Shown here one piece after another: positions 17,030-26,247 of a stretch of 64,000 nt of DNA. Numbering within the stretch: position 1 is the stretch's first letter; each line of letters begins with the position of its first letter. The DNA lies in NCBI RefSeq assembly GCF_007483665.1, contig NZ_VIQO01000034.1, positions 1-64,000 of the forward strand, given 5' to 3'. Under the pieces are notes generated by a model, which had not been told where the DNA came from, did no database searches, and worked only from the letters and a program-made list of their open reading frames with translations. The translations under genes were made by a program, and so were the position numbers. The DNA is from Catellatospora sichuanensis. Lineage in GTDB: Bacteria > Actinomycetota > Actinomycetes > Mycobacteriales > Micromonosporaceae.

Positions 17030-18550
17030 GTGACCGACACCGCAACACCGACCCGCCTCCCGGACCGGCTCGCCATGGTTCTGGTCTTCTTCGCCAGCGG
17101 AGTCGTACTGGTGCTGGAGACCGTGTCACTGCGCCTGGTCGCGCCCTACCTCGGGCTGAGCCTGCAGGTGACCAGCGCCGTCATCGGCGTGTCACTCGGC
17201 GCGATCGCCTACGGCGCGTGGCTGGGCGGCTGGCATGCCGACCGCCGTGACCCGCGGCGCGTGCTGGCCCCGCTGCTCGGCCTGTCGGCGCTGGCCGTGG
17301 CGGGCACCCTGCCGGTGGTCCGCTGGCTCGGCGAGGCGCTGCGCGGCACCTCGGTCGGCGTGGTGCTCGCGCTGACCGCGGTGACCGTGTTCGTGCCGAT
17401 CATGCTGCTGTCCGCGGTGCCGCCCATGGTGGTCAAGCTCCAGCTCGGCAGCCTGGCGCAGACCGGGCAGGTGGTCGGGCGGCTGTCCAGTGTGGGCACG
17501 CTCGGTGCGGTGACGGCCACCCTGGTCACGGGATTCGTCCTGGTCGCGGCGCTGCCCACCAGCGTGATCATGATCGGGGCGGCGGTGCTGCTCGCGCTGG
17601 CCGGGCTCGCGCTGGGGGCATACCTGCACCGCACCCGCGATCGCTCGGGCAAGGCGTCCACCACGCACATCCGGGTGGCCGCGGCGGCGCTGCTGGCCGT
17701 CGGCACCGGCCTGTCGGTGCTCGCGCCCGACCCGTGTGACGTCGAGACGGCGTATCACTGCGCACAGGTCACCGCGGACCCGCTGCGGCCGGGCGGCCGG
17801 GTGCTGTACCTCAACTCCGCCGAGCACTCCTACGTGGACCTGACCGACCCGACCCGGCTGGAGTACGCGTACACCCAATGGATCGGCGTGGTCGCCGACC
17901 TCACCGCGCCGACCGGTGCCGCGATCGACGCGGTGCACCTCGGCGGCGGCGGCTTCACGGTGCCCCGCTATCTCGCCGCGACCCGGCCCGGCAGCCGCAG
18001 CACGGTGTTCGAGATCGACGGCGGGCTGGTCGACCTGGCCGAGCGCACGCTCGGCCTGCGCCCCGGTCCCGACCTGCGGGTCGTGGTCGGTGACGCCCGG
18101 ATGCTGCTCGGCGACCTGCCCGACGATTCCGCCGACCTGGTCGTGGGCGACGCGTTCGGTGATCTGTCAGTGCCGTGGCACCTCACCACCCGCGAGATGA
18201 TGGCGCAGGTCCGCCGGGTGACCGGCGGGGACGGCGTGTACGTGCAGAACGTCATCGACGGCCCGCCGACCCGCTTCGTCCGCGCCGAGATGGCCACGGT
18301 CGCGGCGGTCTTCCCGCACGTGGCGCTGATCGCGCCGCGCAGCGCGCTCGACGGCCGCGAGGGGGCCAACTTCCTCGTCGTCGCGTCGGCCCGTCCGCTG
18401 CCCCTGCAGGCGATCGCCGTCCGGCTGGCGATGCTGCAGGAGCCCGTTCCGATGATCTCCGGCGCCGAGCTCGCCGCGTTCACCGGTGACGCGGCCGTGC
18501 TCACCGACGACTACGCGCCGGTCGACCAGATGATGGTCCGCCTGTCCTGA
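17030..18550 (+). CDS. Membrane-fused spermidine-synthase-like protein
   Basis: A 506-residue protein. The first ~235 residues hold about seven transmembrane helices (VLVFFASGVVLVLETVSLRL begins the first). The C-terminal half is a spermidine-synthase-like Rossmann domain: AVHLGGGGFTVPRYLA is the nucleotide-binding loop, STVFEIDGGLVDLAER carries the acidic residue, and VVVGDARMLLGDLPDDSADLVVGDAFG holds the active-site aspartates. This architecture is known in actinobacteria and annotated as fused MFS/spermidine synthase, but true polyamine synthesis is unproven. It starts at GTG 17030 and converges on the CDF gene. Confidence 0.85.
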   Translation: MTDTATPTRLPDRLAMVLVFFASGVVLVLETVSLRLVAPYLGLSLQVTSAVIGVSLGAIAYGAWLGGWHADRRDPRRVLAPLLGLSALAVAGTLPVVRWLGEALRGTSVGVVLALTAVTVFVPIMLLSAVPPMVVKLQLGSLAQTGQVVGRLSSVGTLGAVTATLVTGFVLVAALPTSVIMIGAAVLLALAGLALGAYLHRTRDRSGKASTTHIRVAAAALLAVGTGLSVLAPDPCDVETAYHCAQVTADPLRPGGRVLYLNSAEHSYVDLTDPTRLEYAYTQWIGVVADLTAPTGAAIDAVHLGGGGFTVPRYLAATRPGSRSTVFEIDGGLVDLAERTLGLRPGPDLRVVVGDARMLLGDLPDDSADLVVGDAFGDLSVPWHLTTREMMAQVRRVTGGDGVYVQNVIDGPPTRFVRAEMATVAAVFPHVALIAPRSALDGREGANFLVVASARPLPLQAIAVRLAMLQEPVPMISGAELAAFTGDAAVLTDDYAPVDQMMVRLS

Positions 18551-18578
18551 CGGCGGGCAGACGGCGCGACGCCGCGGC

Positions 18579-19505
18579 TCAGGCGTGAGTCTCGTGCTCG
18601 TGGCCGAGATGGCCGGGCGGCTCGAGCTGGAACGTGGAGTGCTCCACGTCGAAGTGCCCGCTGATGCACAGCTGGAGCGCGTCGAGCAGCTGCGGCGCGT
18701 GTCCGTCCTGGAAGCACCCGGCCTCGACCACGACGTGTGCGGTCAGCACCGGCAGGCCCGAGGTGACCGTGTAGACGTGCAGGTCGTGTACGCCGACCAC
18801 GTGGTCCAGGCCGGTGATGTGGGCGCGGATCTCGTTCACGTCGATGCCGGCCGGCACGGCCTGCAGCAGCACGTCGGCGGCCGCGCGCAGCAGTTTCAGC
18901 GCCCGCGGCAGGATGATCAGCCCGATGAGGATGGACACGATCGCGTCGGCCTGGGTGTAACCGGTCCACGCGATGATCGCAGCCGCGACCAGGACTCCCA
19001 CCGACGTCGCGGTGTCCGTGGCGACCTCCAGGAACGCGCCGCGCATGTTGAGGCTCGCGTCGCGGACCCGGTACAGGATCGCGATGCCGATGGCGTTGCC
19101 GACCAGGCCGAGCGCGGCGAACAGGGCCATCCCGCCGGGGTGCACCTCGGCGGGCACGAACAGCCGGCGTACGCCCTCGATGAGCACGTAGACGCCCATG
19201 CCCGCGAGGACCAGGCCGTTGACCGCGGCGGCGAGCACCTCCGCGCGGGCCCAGCCCCAGGTGCGCCGCTCGGTCGGCGGCCGGGCCGCCAGCACGGCCG
19301 CGCCCAGCGCCAGCGCGACCCCGCCCGCGTCGGCCAGCACGTGGCCCGCGTCGGCCAGCAGCGCGAGGCTGCCGGTGACCACCGCGCCGACGACCTCGAT
19401 CACGAAGATGACGAGGGAGATGGCCAGCACCGCGACGAGCGCCCGGCGGTGCCGGCCGGTCGCGGTGACCGCGTGGCTGTGCCCGTGGCCGTCTCCCGAG
19501 CCCAT
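18579..19505 (-). CDS. Cation diffusion facilitator (Zn/Co/Cd efflux)
   Basis: A 308-residue CDF transporter with six membrane helices, starting with a His-rich tail (GHGHSH). The metal-site motif of helix 2 is LLADAGHVLADAGGVALAL (His-x3-Asp), with the matching helix-5 site in VATDTATSVGVLVAAA. A cytoplasmic C-terminal domain follows with HVVGVHDLHVYTVTSGLPVL, typical of CzcD/ZitB exporters. It would export divalent metals using the proton gradient. It starts 10 bp downstream of the DUF4419 gene on the same strand, so the two may share a transcript. Metal specificity cannot be read. Confidence 0.9.
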   Translation of the reverse strand: MGSGDGHGHSHAVTATGRHRRALVAVLAISLVIFVIEVVGAVVTGSLALLADAGHVLADAGGVALALGAAVLAARPPTERRTWGWARAEVLAAAVNGLVLAGMGVYVLIEGVRRLFVPAEVHPGGMALFAALGLVGNAIGIAILYRVRDASLNMRGAFLEVATDTATSVGVLVAAAIIAWTGYTQADAIVSILIGLIILPRALKLLRAAADVLLQAVPAGIDVNEIRAHITGLDHVVGVHDLHVYTVTSGLPVLTAHVVVEAGCFQDGHAPQLLDALQLCISGHFDVEHSTFQLEPPGHLGHEHETHA

Positions 19506-19515
19506 GGCTCACACG

Positions 19516-21042
19516 CTAGTCGCCGCCGCGGGAGAACCCGCTGAGCCGGCCGACTTCCAGGTGGGATATGTCGCCACCGGAGTCCATCGCGGCCTCCAGC
19601 AGCATCGCCAGCGAGCTGCCGTACACCGGTACGTCGGCGGCGGCGTCGAGCACGCGGCCCGGGTCGCGGGGGTGCGGCTCGCCTGCCGGCTCGATGCGGC
19701 AGACCGCCCAGTGCATGGTGAAGTCCTGGATGACCGCCAGGAGGGCGCGCCCGTCGGCCAGCTCGCCGACCTTGACCATCTGCCCGGCGGCCTGATCCCA
19801 CACCTGGACGTGCTCGGCAAGCGGCAGGAACCGCAGGGCGCCGCCGCACAGCGAGGCCGAACCCACCCGGCTGTACAGCGCGACCAGCTCCTCGCTGGCG
19901 TCGTCGAAGCTGAGCGGCACCGGCGGAGTCGTCTCGTGGTCGCGGACGACGCGGTCGAGCACGTCGTCGATCTGGATGGTCGCGGGCGCGAGGTGCCACC
20001 CGGCGACCGGGCGCAGCGCGCCGTCGTCGTCCTGGGCGATGCCGACGAGTCCCGCGCGCAGGGCTACCGCGCGGTTCTCGCCGGTGGTTTGGTCGTTGAT
20101 GTTGACCACCGTCGTTGCGAGCGTGGCCGGCACGGAGCTGCTCCGGATGCCGGGTCCGTCGTAGAACATGGCGCCGGGTTCGCGGACCGGGTGCCCGCCG
20201 GGTTCGTCGATCGGCAGGTCCAGCATGGGATTCGGGTAGTCGACCTGGCCCGAGCCGGCCAGGTATGGGTAGAACCGGGTGGCCCAGCCGGTGATCACGT
20301 CCCCGCCGTACGAGTCGACCGGGTTGTAGACGCGCTGCCAGAACGCCGTGTCGACGTCGCCGGACGCGGCGCGCACGAACTGGTCGAGGATCGGCCGGAG
20401 CGAGCGGCACCAGGTCTCCAGGCCGAGCTCGGCGATCGTTTCGACTCGGTCCCGGATCCGCCGCCAGTCCTCTGTGGTGCCGGTCAGCGTGATCGACGGG
20501 ATGCCGCAGACGCAGATCAGCCAGTACGCGAAGTACGGCGAGTAGGCGTCGAGCATGATGATCCGGCCGACCACCCGTTCCACGTCGGTGCTGGTGGAGA
20601 AGTCGCACTCGAACAGGTCCGCGCCGGTGACCTCGGTGCCGAGCTGCTTGGACAGCTGGTCGACGATGTCGCGCCACGACTGCGCGTCGGTCGGCGGCGC
20701 GCCGTCGTGGAACACGGTGAGCCTCCGCTTGCCGGTGTGGCCGACGAGCCGCGGCCGCAGCTCCTCGGCATGCAGCCGGACGTGCTGGGCGACGCCCTGC
20801 GCGATGGTGATCCACACCGCGTCGGGGGACAGCATCAGCGGCCGGTGGTCCATGAACGCCCGCCCGATCGCGCCGAGCAGCGGATGCACGCCATCGGGTG
20901 TCAGGATCCCGTTGTCAGCGGCCAGCACCGGCAGGGCCGGGTCGCCGCCGACCGCCAGCGCCTCGGGGGTCAGCTCGCCGAGCGGCACCGTCGGCAGCGG
21001 CTCGGCGGCGGGCGTGACGTCGTCGACCGGAAAGGTGACCAT
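19516..21042 (-). CDS. DUF4419 domain protein
   Basis: A 508-residue protein of unknown function. The N-terminal ~350 residues match DUF4419: LMLSPDAVWITIAQGVAQHV, ECDFSTSTDVERVVGRIIML, CGIPSITLTGTTEDWRRI, and ILDQFVRAASGDVDTAFWQR. No catalytic residues are established for this family. There is no signal peptide or membrane segment, so it is probably cytoplasmic. The C-terminal ~150 residues are less conserved. It lies downstream of the sugar ABC operon on the same strand with a 51-bp gap, and directly upstream of the CDF gene. Nothing ties it functionally to either. Confidence 0.8.
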   Translation of the reverse strand: MVTFPVDDVTPAAEPLPTVPLGELTPEALAVGGDPALPVLAADNGILTPDGVHPLLGAIGRAFMDHRPLMLSPDAVWITIAQGVAQHVRLHAEELRPRLVGHTGKRRLTVFHDGAPPTDAQSWRDIVDQLSKQLGTEVTGADLFECDFSTSTDVERVVGRIIMLDAYSPYFAYWLICVCGIPSITLTGTTEDWRRIRDRVETIAELGLETWCRSLRPILDQFVRAASGDVDTAFWQRVYNPVDSYGGDVITGWATRFYPYLAGSGQVDYPNPMLDLPIDEPGGHPVREPGAMFYDGPGIRSSSVPATLATTVVNINDQTTGENRAVALRAGLVGIAQDDDGALRPVAGWHLAPATIQIDDVLDRVVRDHETTPPVPLSFDDASEELVALYSRVGSASLCGGALRFLPLAEHVQVWDQAAGQMVKVGELADGRALLAVIQDFTMHWAVCRIEPAGEPHPRDPGRVLDAAADVPVYGSSLAMLLEAAMDSGGDISHLEVGRLSGFSRGGD

Positions 21043-21093
21043 ATCGGGTGACTGTAGCGGCGGGTCGACGTCCCAGGTCTCCCTGGACCACTG

Positions 21094-21960
21094 TCACTCC
21101 TTGCTGCCGCCCTCGGCTGCCCCGCGGACGAAGTAGCGCTGGAAGACGACGAAGATGATCGCGACCGGGATGGTGGCCAGCAGGGCCGCGCCGAGCTTCA
21201 GCGGATACTGGGTGCCCGCCCCGAGCGAGCCGCTGACCAGGTTCGCGATGCCGCGGGGCAGGGTGAACAGCTGCGGGCTCTGCACCGCGACCACCGTGTG
21301 CGGGAACTCGTTCCAGGACGCCTGGAACGACAGGATGGTCAGGGTGATCAGGGCGGGCCGGGCCATCGGCAGGATGATCGACCAGTAGGTCCGGAACACG
21401 CCCGCGCCGTCCATGCGCGCCGCCTCCTCCAGGCTGGGCGGCACGGACAGGAAGAACTGCCGCATGATGAACACCCCCGCGGCGTCGACCAGCAGCGGCA
21501 ACACGAGCGCGGTGTACGTGTTGTAGATGCCGAGCTGGTTGAGCACCAGGAACTTCGGGATGAGCAGCACCACGCCCGGCACCGCCATCACCGCCACGAT
21601 CATTACGGTGACCGCGCCCCGGCCCCGGAAGCTCAGCCGGGCCAGGGCGTATCCGGCCAGCGAGTCCAGGAACACCCGTCCGACCGTGATGAGCAGGGTC
21701 ACGAGGATCGAGTTGCCGATCCACAGCGGGAACGCGGTGCTGTCGAAGATCTTCGTGAACGCTGCGGTGGTGAACGGATCGGGCACCGGTGACAGGGGAT
21801 GCGCGGCGGCGTCGGCCTCGGTCTTGAAGGAGTTGGCGGTCTGGATCACGAACGGGTACAGGAACACCAGCGCGAAGAAGACGAGCACGGCGTAGCCGAG
21901 GAAGGTGCCCACGAGCGTGCGCAACCCGCCGCGGCGCGCGGGCCGGCCGGGCGCGGTCAC
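21094..21960 (-). CDS. Sugar ABC transporter permease (MalG-type)
   Basis: An inner-membrane permease of 288 residues with six helices. The ATPase-contact EAA loop is EEAARMDGAGVFRTYWSIILP. The start is GTG 21958-21960 (MTAPGRPARRGG), which overlaps the stop of the upstream permease (GTGA). It forms the second half of the carbohydrate translocation channel with its neighbour. As usual in actinobacteria, no ATPase is encoded in the operon, so a shared MsiK-like ATPase elsewhere is expected. Confidence 0.9.
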   Translation of the reverse strand: MTAPGRPARRGGLRTLVGTFLGYAVLVFFALVFLYPFVIQTANSFKTEADAAAHPLSPVPDPFTTAAFTKIFDSTAFPLWIGNSILVTLLITVGRVFLDSLAGYALARLSFRGRGAVTVMIVAVMAVPGVVLLIPKFLVLNQLGIYNTYTALVLPLLVDAAGVFIMRQFFLSVPPSLEEAARMDGAGVFRTYWSIILPMARPALITLTILSFQASWNEFPHTVVAVQSPQLFTLPRGIANLVSGSLGAGTQYPLKLGAALLATIPVAIIFVVFQRYFVRGAAEGGSKE

Positions 21961-23048
21961 GAGGTGCTCCCGCGGCGCGGCCACCATCGGCGGCGTGGCC
22001 GGACCTCGTCGCGGTCCCGCATGATCCAGCGTTGGAGCAGCGTCATCACCACGATGATCAGGAACAGGACGAAGGAGATCGCCGCGCCGACGCCGTACTC
22101 GAAGTCGGTGAACGCGGTGCGGTAGGACAGGTAGGCGGGGGTGAGCGTGGTGTTGGCGGGCTTGCCCTGGCTCATCACGTAGACCTGGTCGAAGACCTGC
22201 CACGTGCCGATCAGGCCCAGGGTGACGACCAGGAACAGGGCCGGTTTGAGCATCGGCAGGGTGACGTGGCGCAGCCGCTGCCAGGCGTTCGCGCCGTCGA
22301 TCAGGCTCGCCTCCTCGACCTGCACCGGCACGTCCTGCAGCGCCGCGAGGAAGATCAGCATGAAGGTGCCGCTGGTGGTCCAGACGACCAGCATGATGAT
22401 CGTGGACATGGCGACGCTGGGCCCGGCCAGCCACTCCCACCAGGACAGTCCGAACGGGCCGCCGCCGGTCAGCGCGGCCGGCGGGTCGGCGACGTCGACC
22501 AGGCCGAGCCCGCCGAGCGCGAGGTGCAGCAGCCCGCGCGGGTCGGCGAACCAGGCCGGGCCGCTGATGCCGATCATGGCGAGCAGTGCGTTGACCGCCC
22601 CGGAGTTGGCGAACAGGAACAGGAACACCACGCTGATCGCCACCGAGCTGGTGACCGACGGGAAGTAGAACGCGGTGCGGAAGAACGACGTGCCCTTCAG
22701 GAAGCGCTGGTTGACGACCAGGGCCAGGGCCAGCGCCAGCAGGGTCTGTGCGGGCACCGCGACGGCGACGTAGTACAGGTTGTTGCGGATGCTGATCATG
22801 AAGTTTTCGCGGGTCAGCCCGTCGGCCAGGAACAGGTCGGCGTAGTTCTGCGCGCCGACGAACGGCACCCCGGGGGCGAACGGGCTGCCCTGCCCGTTCC
22901 AGCCGCTGACGCTGACCCACAGCGCCATGCCGATCGGCAGCACCAGGAACAGGCCCAGGATCAGCACCGCGGGTGCGACGAACAGCCATCCCGCGGTGGC
23001 CTCGTTGCCGCGGATGCCGCCGCGGCGGCGCGCGGCCGGTTCAGCCAC
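21957..23048 (-). CDS. Sugar ABC transporter permease (MalF-type)
   Basis: An inner-membrane permease of 363 residues, first of the pair. The first helix is GWLFVAPAVLILGLFLVLPI, and the EAA loop is VEEASLIDGANAWQRLRHVTLP. The segment ~175-215 is an insertion (LGLVDVADPPAALTGGGPFG), longer than in typical MalF-type permeases of actinobacteria. It starts inside the last codons of the solute-binding protein gene (8-bp overlap) and is coupled to the next permease by GTGA. Confidence 0.9.
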   Translation of the reverse strand: MAEPAARRRGGIRGNEATAGWLFVAPAVLILGLFLVLPIGMALWVSVSGWNGQGSPFAPGVPFVGAQNYADLFLADGLTRENFMISIRNNLYYVAVAVPAQTLLALALALVVNQRFLKGTSFFRTAFYFPSVTSSVAISVVFLFLFANSGAVNALLAMIGISGPAWFADPRGLLHLALGGLGLVDVADPPAALTGGGPFGLSWWEWLAGPSVAMSTIIMLVVWTTSGTFMLIFLAALQDVPVQVEEASLIDGANAWQRLRHVTLPMLKPALFLVVTLGLIGTWQVFDQVYVMSQGKPANTTLTPAYLSYRTAFTDFEYGVGAAISFVLFLIIVVMTLLQRWIMRDRDEVRPRRRWWPRRGSTS

Positions 23049-24261
23049 GCAGCGCCGCCGTCATGTTGCGCTGCAGCCGCCGGAGGATCGCCTGCGGATC
23101 GGCGACGGCAAGGCGCTGCAGTTGGGTGTCGAAGTCGGACAGGACGTTGCCCATCTTCGGGGCGTTGACCGGGCCCTGGGCGTGGTCCGCGCTGTCCAGG
23201 AACGCGCGGTCGGCTGGGAAGGCCTGCAGGTAGCGGTCGCGGGCGGTGGTCACCGAGGGCATCACGCCGTACGCGGAGGCGAAGGCGAGCTGCTGGTCGA
23301 CGGCCGTCATCGCCTCGACGAACGCGACGGCCTGGGCCCGGTACGGGGTCCGGGCGGAGATGCCCCAGCAGGTCGTGAACGACAGCGTGCCCTCGCCCGC
23401 GGGCCCGGCCGGCAGCTCGTGCACGGTGTACCGGACGCCGGGATAGTCCCCGGCCAGCGCACCCTTGATCCAGTTGCCTTCGATCGTCATCGCGGCCAGG
23501 CCCCGGCCGAACGCCTCCCCGGCCCAGCCCGTGTCGAGTGCGCTCGGATAGCGGGCGAGCCTGGCACGCAGCAGCTGCTGCACGTACTGCAACGCGGTGA
23601 GGTTCTCGGGGCTGTCGGCGGTGGCCCTGGCGCCGTCGGGGCTGATCAGCCAGCCGCCGGCCTGCACCAGGAACGCGCCGATCCGTTCCACGGTGTCGCC
23701 GACCACCAGCGGCGTGATGCCTTTGGCCGCGATGCGCTCGGCGACCGCCGTCAGCTGGGTCCAGTCGCGGGGCACGTCGGCGGCCGTGAGCCCCGCCCGT
23801 GCCCAGAGCTCCTCGTTGACCTGCAGCGCCAGGGTGGCGAAGTCCTTCGGCGCGCAGTAGAACCGGCCCTGGTAGGTGAACGCCTGCCGCAGCGTGCCGT
23901 AGAACTCGCCCGCCGCGGGCAGCGCTTCGGCGTACGGTTCGAGCGCGCCGACGCTGGCGAAGTCGGCGAAGCGCGCCGCGTCGACGTAGAACACGTCGGG
24001 CGGCGACGAGCCCGCGAACGCCTGCCCGAGCTGCTGGTCCAGGTCCTGGGCGGGGATCACCGTCACCGAGTTGCCGCTGGCCGCCGACCAGGCCGCGGCG
24101 GCGTCGGTGACGGCCTTGGTCTCGGCGGCCCCGGAGGAGCCGATGAGGACCTGCAGCGCCGCGGGGCCGGTGCGCTGGGGGACCGGGCCGGGCTCGGCGC
24201 CGCACGCGGCCGACACGAGCAGGCACGCTGCGGCGAAGGCACGCAGCCCCACTCGTCCCAT
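23041..24261 (-). CDS. Sugar ABC transporter solute-binding lipoprotein
   Basis: A 406-residue lipoprotein with signal peptide and lipobox VSAAC, followed by a family-1 extracellular binding protein fold (VLIGSSGAAETKAVTDAAAAW at the N-terminal lobe, then AIEGNWIKGALAGDYPG-like segments: the sequence reads AAMTIEGNWIKGAL). It captures a carbohydrate outside the cell and feeds the two permeases encoded downstream. The ligand is not predictable. It is the first gene of the operon; the ATG is preceded by a GGAT-type ribosome-binding region, and the leader (24262-24305) contains an acttaag motif that might be part of a promoter or operator. Confidence 0.9.
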   Translation of the reverse strand: MGRVGLRAFAAACLLVSAACGAEPGPVPQRTGPAALQVLIGSSGAAETKAVTDAAAAWSAASGNSVTVIPAQDLDQQLGQAFAGSSPPDVFYVDAARFADFASVGALEPYAEALPAAGEFYGTLRQAFTYQGRFYCAPKDFATLALQVNEELWARAGLTAADVPRDWTQLTAVAERIAAKGITPLVVGDTVERIGAFLVQAGGWLISPDGARATADSPENLTALQYVQQLLRARLARYPSALDTGWAGEAFGRGLAAMTIEGNWIKGALAGDYPGVRYTVHELPAGPAGEGTLSFTTCWGISARTPYRAQAVAFVEAMTAVDQQLAFASAYGVMPSVTTARDRYLQAFPADRAFLDSADHAQGPVNAPKMGNVLSDFDTQLQRLAVADPQAILRRLQRNMTAALRG

Positions 24262-24416
24262 GACACCATCCTTTTGCCCGTTTGCGCCGGACTTAAGGTT
24301 AGTGTGTGATCATGGTTGCTCGGGTTCACCGGCGACCGGCGTGTGCCGTGCCGCCAGACCCATGTGTGCGGCACCGCACTGAACTGCGGATATGTCAGGT
24401 CTACCGCCGATCCGGG

Positions 24417-25124
24417 TCAGGCTCGCGCGCCTGCGGACACCGGAACCGGTTCCGGGCGTGGCACGGTGGCGAACACGTTCGCCCGGAACCACGACGGCAC
24501 GGCACGGCGCAGGTCCTGCGGTCCCTCGATCTCCATGTCGCCGCGGCGCAGCCCGTCGGCCCAGGACAGCTCGCCGAGCCAGACCCGGGTCAGGCCGCGC
24601 AGGCTCGCGGTCACGGTCACCGACACGTCGTGGCCCGGATCGAAGTCGCAGACGTCGACGTCCTCCGGAGTGATCACCAGCCACCAGTCGCGCAGCGGGC
24701 GCGCCACGTCGTGGAAGGCGAACTGCAGCACCGTGCGCCCGCTCGGCACCACGGCACGATCGACGTGGCGGTGCATGTCCCACAGCAGCAGCTTCGGGTC
24801 CAGGTCCTGGTCGCCGAGCTCGCCGATCCAGCGCACGCCCCACGCCCCCAGCGCCATGACGATCGGCTCCAGCTCCCGCCCGGCCGGGGTCAGCGTGTAC
24901 TGCACCTCGGTGTCGGTCGGCCGCCGCTCGACCACCCCGGCGGCCGCCAGCTGCTGCAGTCGCTTGGACAGCAGGGTCGGCGACATGCGGGGCAGGCCGC
25001 GGCGCAGCTCGTTGAAGTGTCGGCTACCCGCCACCAGCTCCCGGACGACGAGCATCGTCCAGCGCTCGTCGAGCAGCTCCATGGCCTTGGCCACCGGGCA
25101 GAACTGGCGGTAAGAGGCTCCCAT
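24417..25124 (-). CDS. HxlR-type winged-helix regulator
   Basis: A 235-residue regulator. The first ~100 residues form an HxlR winged helix, with the N-terminal Cys in YRQFCPVAKAMELLDERWTM, then HFNELRRGLPRMSPTLLSKRLQQL and the wing VERRPTDTEVQYTLTPAG. The C-terminal ~110 residues are an extra domain (SCP2-like in similar proteins) of unknown ligand. HxlR proteins often sense electrophiles or redox state through that Cys. It is divergent from a methyltransferase gene with a palindrome between the two, so autoregulation and control of the methyltransferase are likely (inference). Confidence 0.85.
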   Translation of the reverse strand: MGASYRQFCPVAKAMELLDERWTMLVVRELVAGSRHFNELRRGLPRMSPTLLSKRLQQLAAAGVVERRPTDTEVQYTLTPAGRELEPIVMALGAWGVRWIGELGDQDLDPKLLLWDMHRHVDRAVVPSGRTVLQFAFHDVARPLRDWWLVITPEDVDVCDFDPGHDVSVTVTASLRGLTRVWLGELSWADGLRRGDMEIEGPQDLRRAVPSWFRANVFATVPRPEPVPVSAGARA

Positions 25125-25156
25125 ACCCGGAACCGTAGAGCTTGGACACCGGGCCG

Positions 25157-25171
25157 GTACAGATCCTGTAC
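25157..25171. promoter_or_regulatory. Palindromic operator candidate for the HxlR regulator
   Basis: GTACAG-atc-CTGTAC is a perfect 6-bp inverted repeat with a 3-bp centre. It is located 33 bp from the regulator start and 62 bp from the methyltransferase start, in the middle of the divergent promoter region. Confidence 0.55.
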
Positions 25172-25232
25172 TGGTCGGACATCGGTCACCTTCCTAGCGT
25201 GAAGGCACCACTACACGAACAGGAGCAACACC

Positions 25233-26057
25233 ATGACGGCACCGACCGACGCGGACAGCGCGCTCAAGTCCAAGCACCGCGCGATGTGGGCGCTGGGGGA
25301 CTACCCGGCGGTGGCCGCCGAGGTCATCCCCGAGCTGGGCGCCGTACTGGCCGAGGCGAGCGGCGCGGCACCCGGGCGGCGCGTGCTCGACGTCGCGGCC
25401 GGGTCCGGTAACGCGGCGATCCCCGCAGCGCTGGCCGGGGCCGACGTCGTCGCCAGCGACCTGACGCCGGAGCTGTTCGACGTCGGCCGCAAGGTCGCCG
25501 AGCAGCGCGGCGCGAAGCTGAGCTGGGAGCAGGCCGACGCGGAGGCGCTGCCGTTCGCCGCGGGCGCGTTCGACGTCGTCATGTCCTGCGTCGGCGTCAT
25601 GTTCGCCCCGCATCACCAGCCCGCCGCCGACGAACTGGTTCGGGTGTGCCGTCCCGGCGGCACCATCGCACTGATCAACTGGACCCCGCAGGGCTTCATC
25701 GGCCAGATGTTCGCCGTCATGAAGCCGTACGCCGCGCCCCCGCCGCCCGGGGCGTCGCCGCCCCCGCTGTGGGGCACCGAGGAGCACGTCACCACGCTGT
25801 TCGGCGACCGGGTCACCGGCGTCACCGCGACGCGCCGCACGGTCCGCGTGGACCGCTTCGCCACGGCCGAGGCGTTCCGGGACTACTTCAAGGCCAACTA
25901 CGGGCCCACCATCGCCACCTACCGCAACATCGCCGACCAGCCGGAGCGGGTCGCGGCGCTGGACGACGAGCTCGCCGCGCTGGGCCGCCGCCACGACCTC
26001 GGCGGCGGCGCGATGGACTGGGAGTATCTGCTGTACACCGCGCACCGGACGGCCTGA
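25233..26057 (+). CDS. Class I SAM-dependent methyltransferase
   Basis: A 274-residue UbiE-like methyltransferase. Motif I is VLDVAAGSGNAAIPAAL, the strand-2 acidic residue is in VVASDLTPELFDVG, the motif after strand 3 is WEQADAEALPFAAGAFDVV, and the post-motif VRVCRPGGTIALINW follows. The acceptor is unknown; small-molecule O- or C-methylation is typical. A GGAGCAAC ribosome-binding stretch precedes ATG 25233. It is divergent from and probably regulated by the HxlR protein through the palindrome at 25157-25171. Confidence 0.85.
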   Translation: MTAPTDADSALKSKHRAMWALGDYPAVAAEVIPELGAVLAEASGAAPGRRVLDVAAGSGNAAIPAALAGADVVASDLTPELFDVGRKVAEQRGAKLSWEQADAEALPFAAGAFDVVMSCVGVMFAPHHQPAADELVRVCRPGGTIALINWTPQGFIGQMFAVMKPYAAPPPPGASPPPLWGTEEHVTTLFGDRVTGVTATRRTVRVDRFATAEAFRDYFKANYGPTIATYRNIADQPERVAALDDELAALGRRHDLGGGAMDWEYLLYTAHRTA

Positions 26058-26172
26058 CGCACACGGCATGGCGCGCCCGGCCGGGCGCGCCATGTTCGTG
26101 GACTAGCCTGGAACGATCGCCGATACGCCGCGCCGGAGCAGGACGGCAGCGGCCGACGAAGGCGGAGACGGC

Positions 26173-26247
26173 ATGAGCGAGCTGGGCGAGCGAACCAGCG
26201 GGCACGGAACTCCTGCGCGCGACGAGCGCAGCGAGGAGCACGCATGA
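26173..26247 (+). CDS. 24-residue upstream ORF coupled to the next gene
   Basis: A short ATG ORF begins MSELGERTSGHG and ends EERSEEHA-like (the sequence reads ARDERSEEHA). Its stop overlaps the ATG of the spermidine-synthase-like gene by 4 bp. The DNA is rich in gcgagcg/gcgcagcg runs, so it may be a repeat-derived leader. It is likely a translational coupler, not a functional protein. Confidence 0.4.
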   Translation: MSELGERTSGHGTPARDERSEEHA

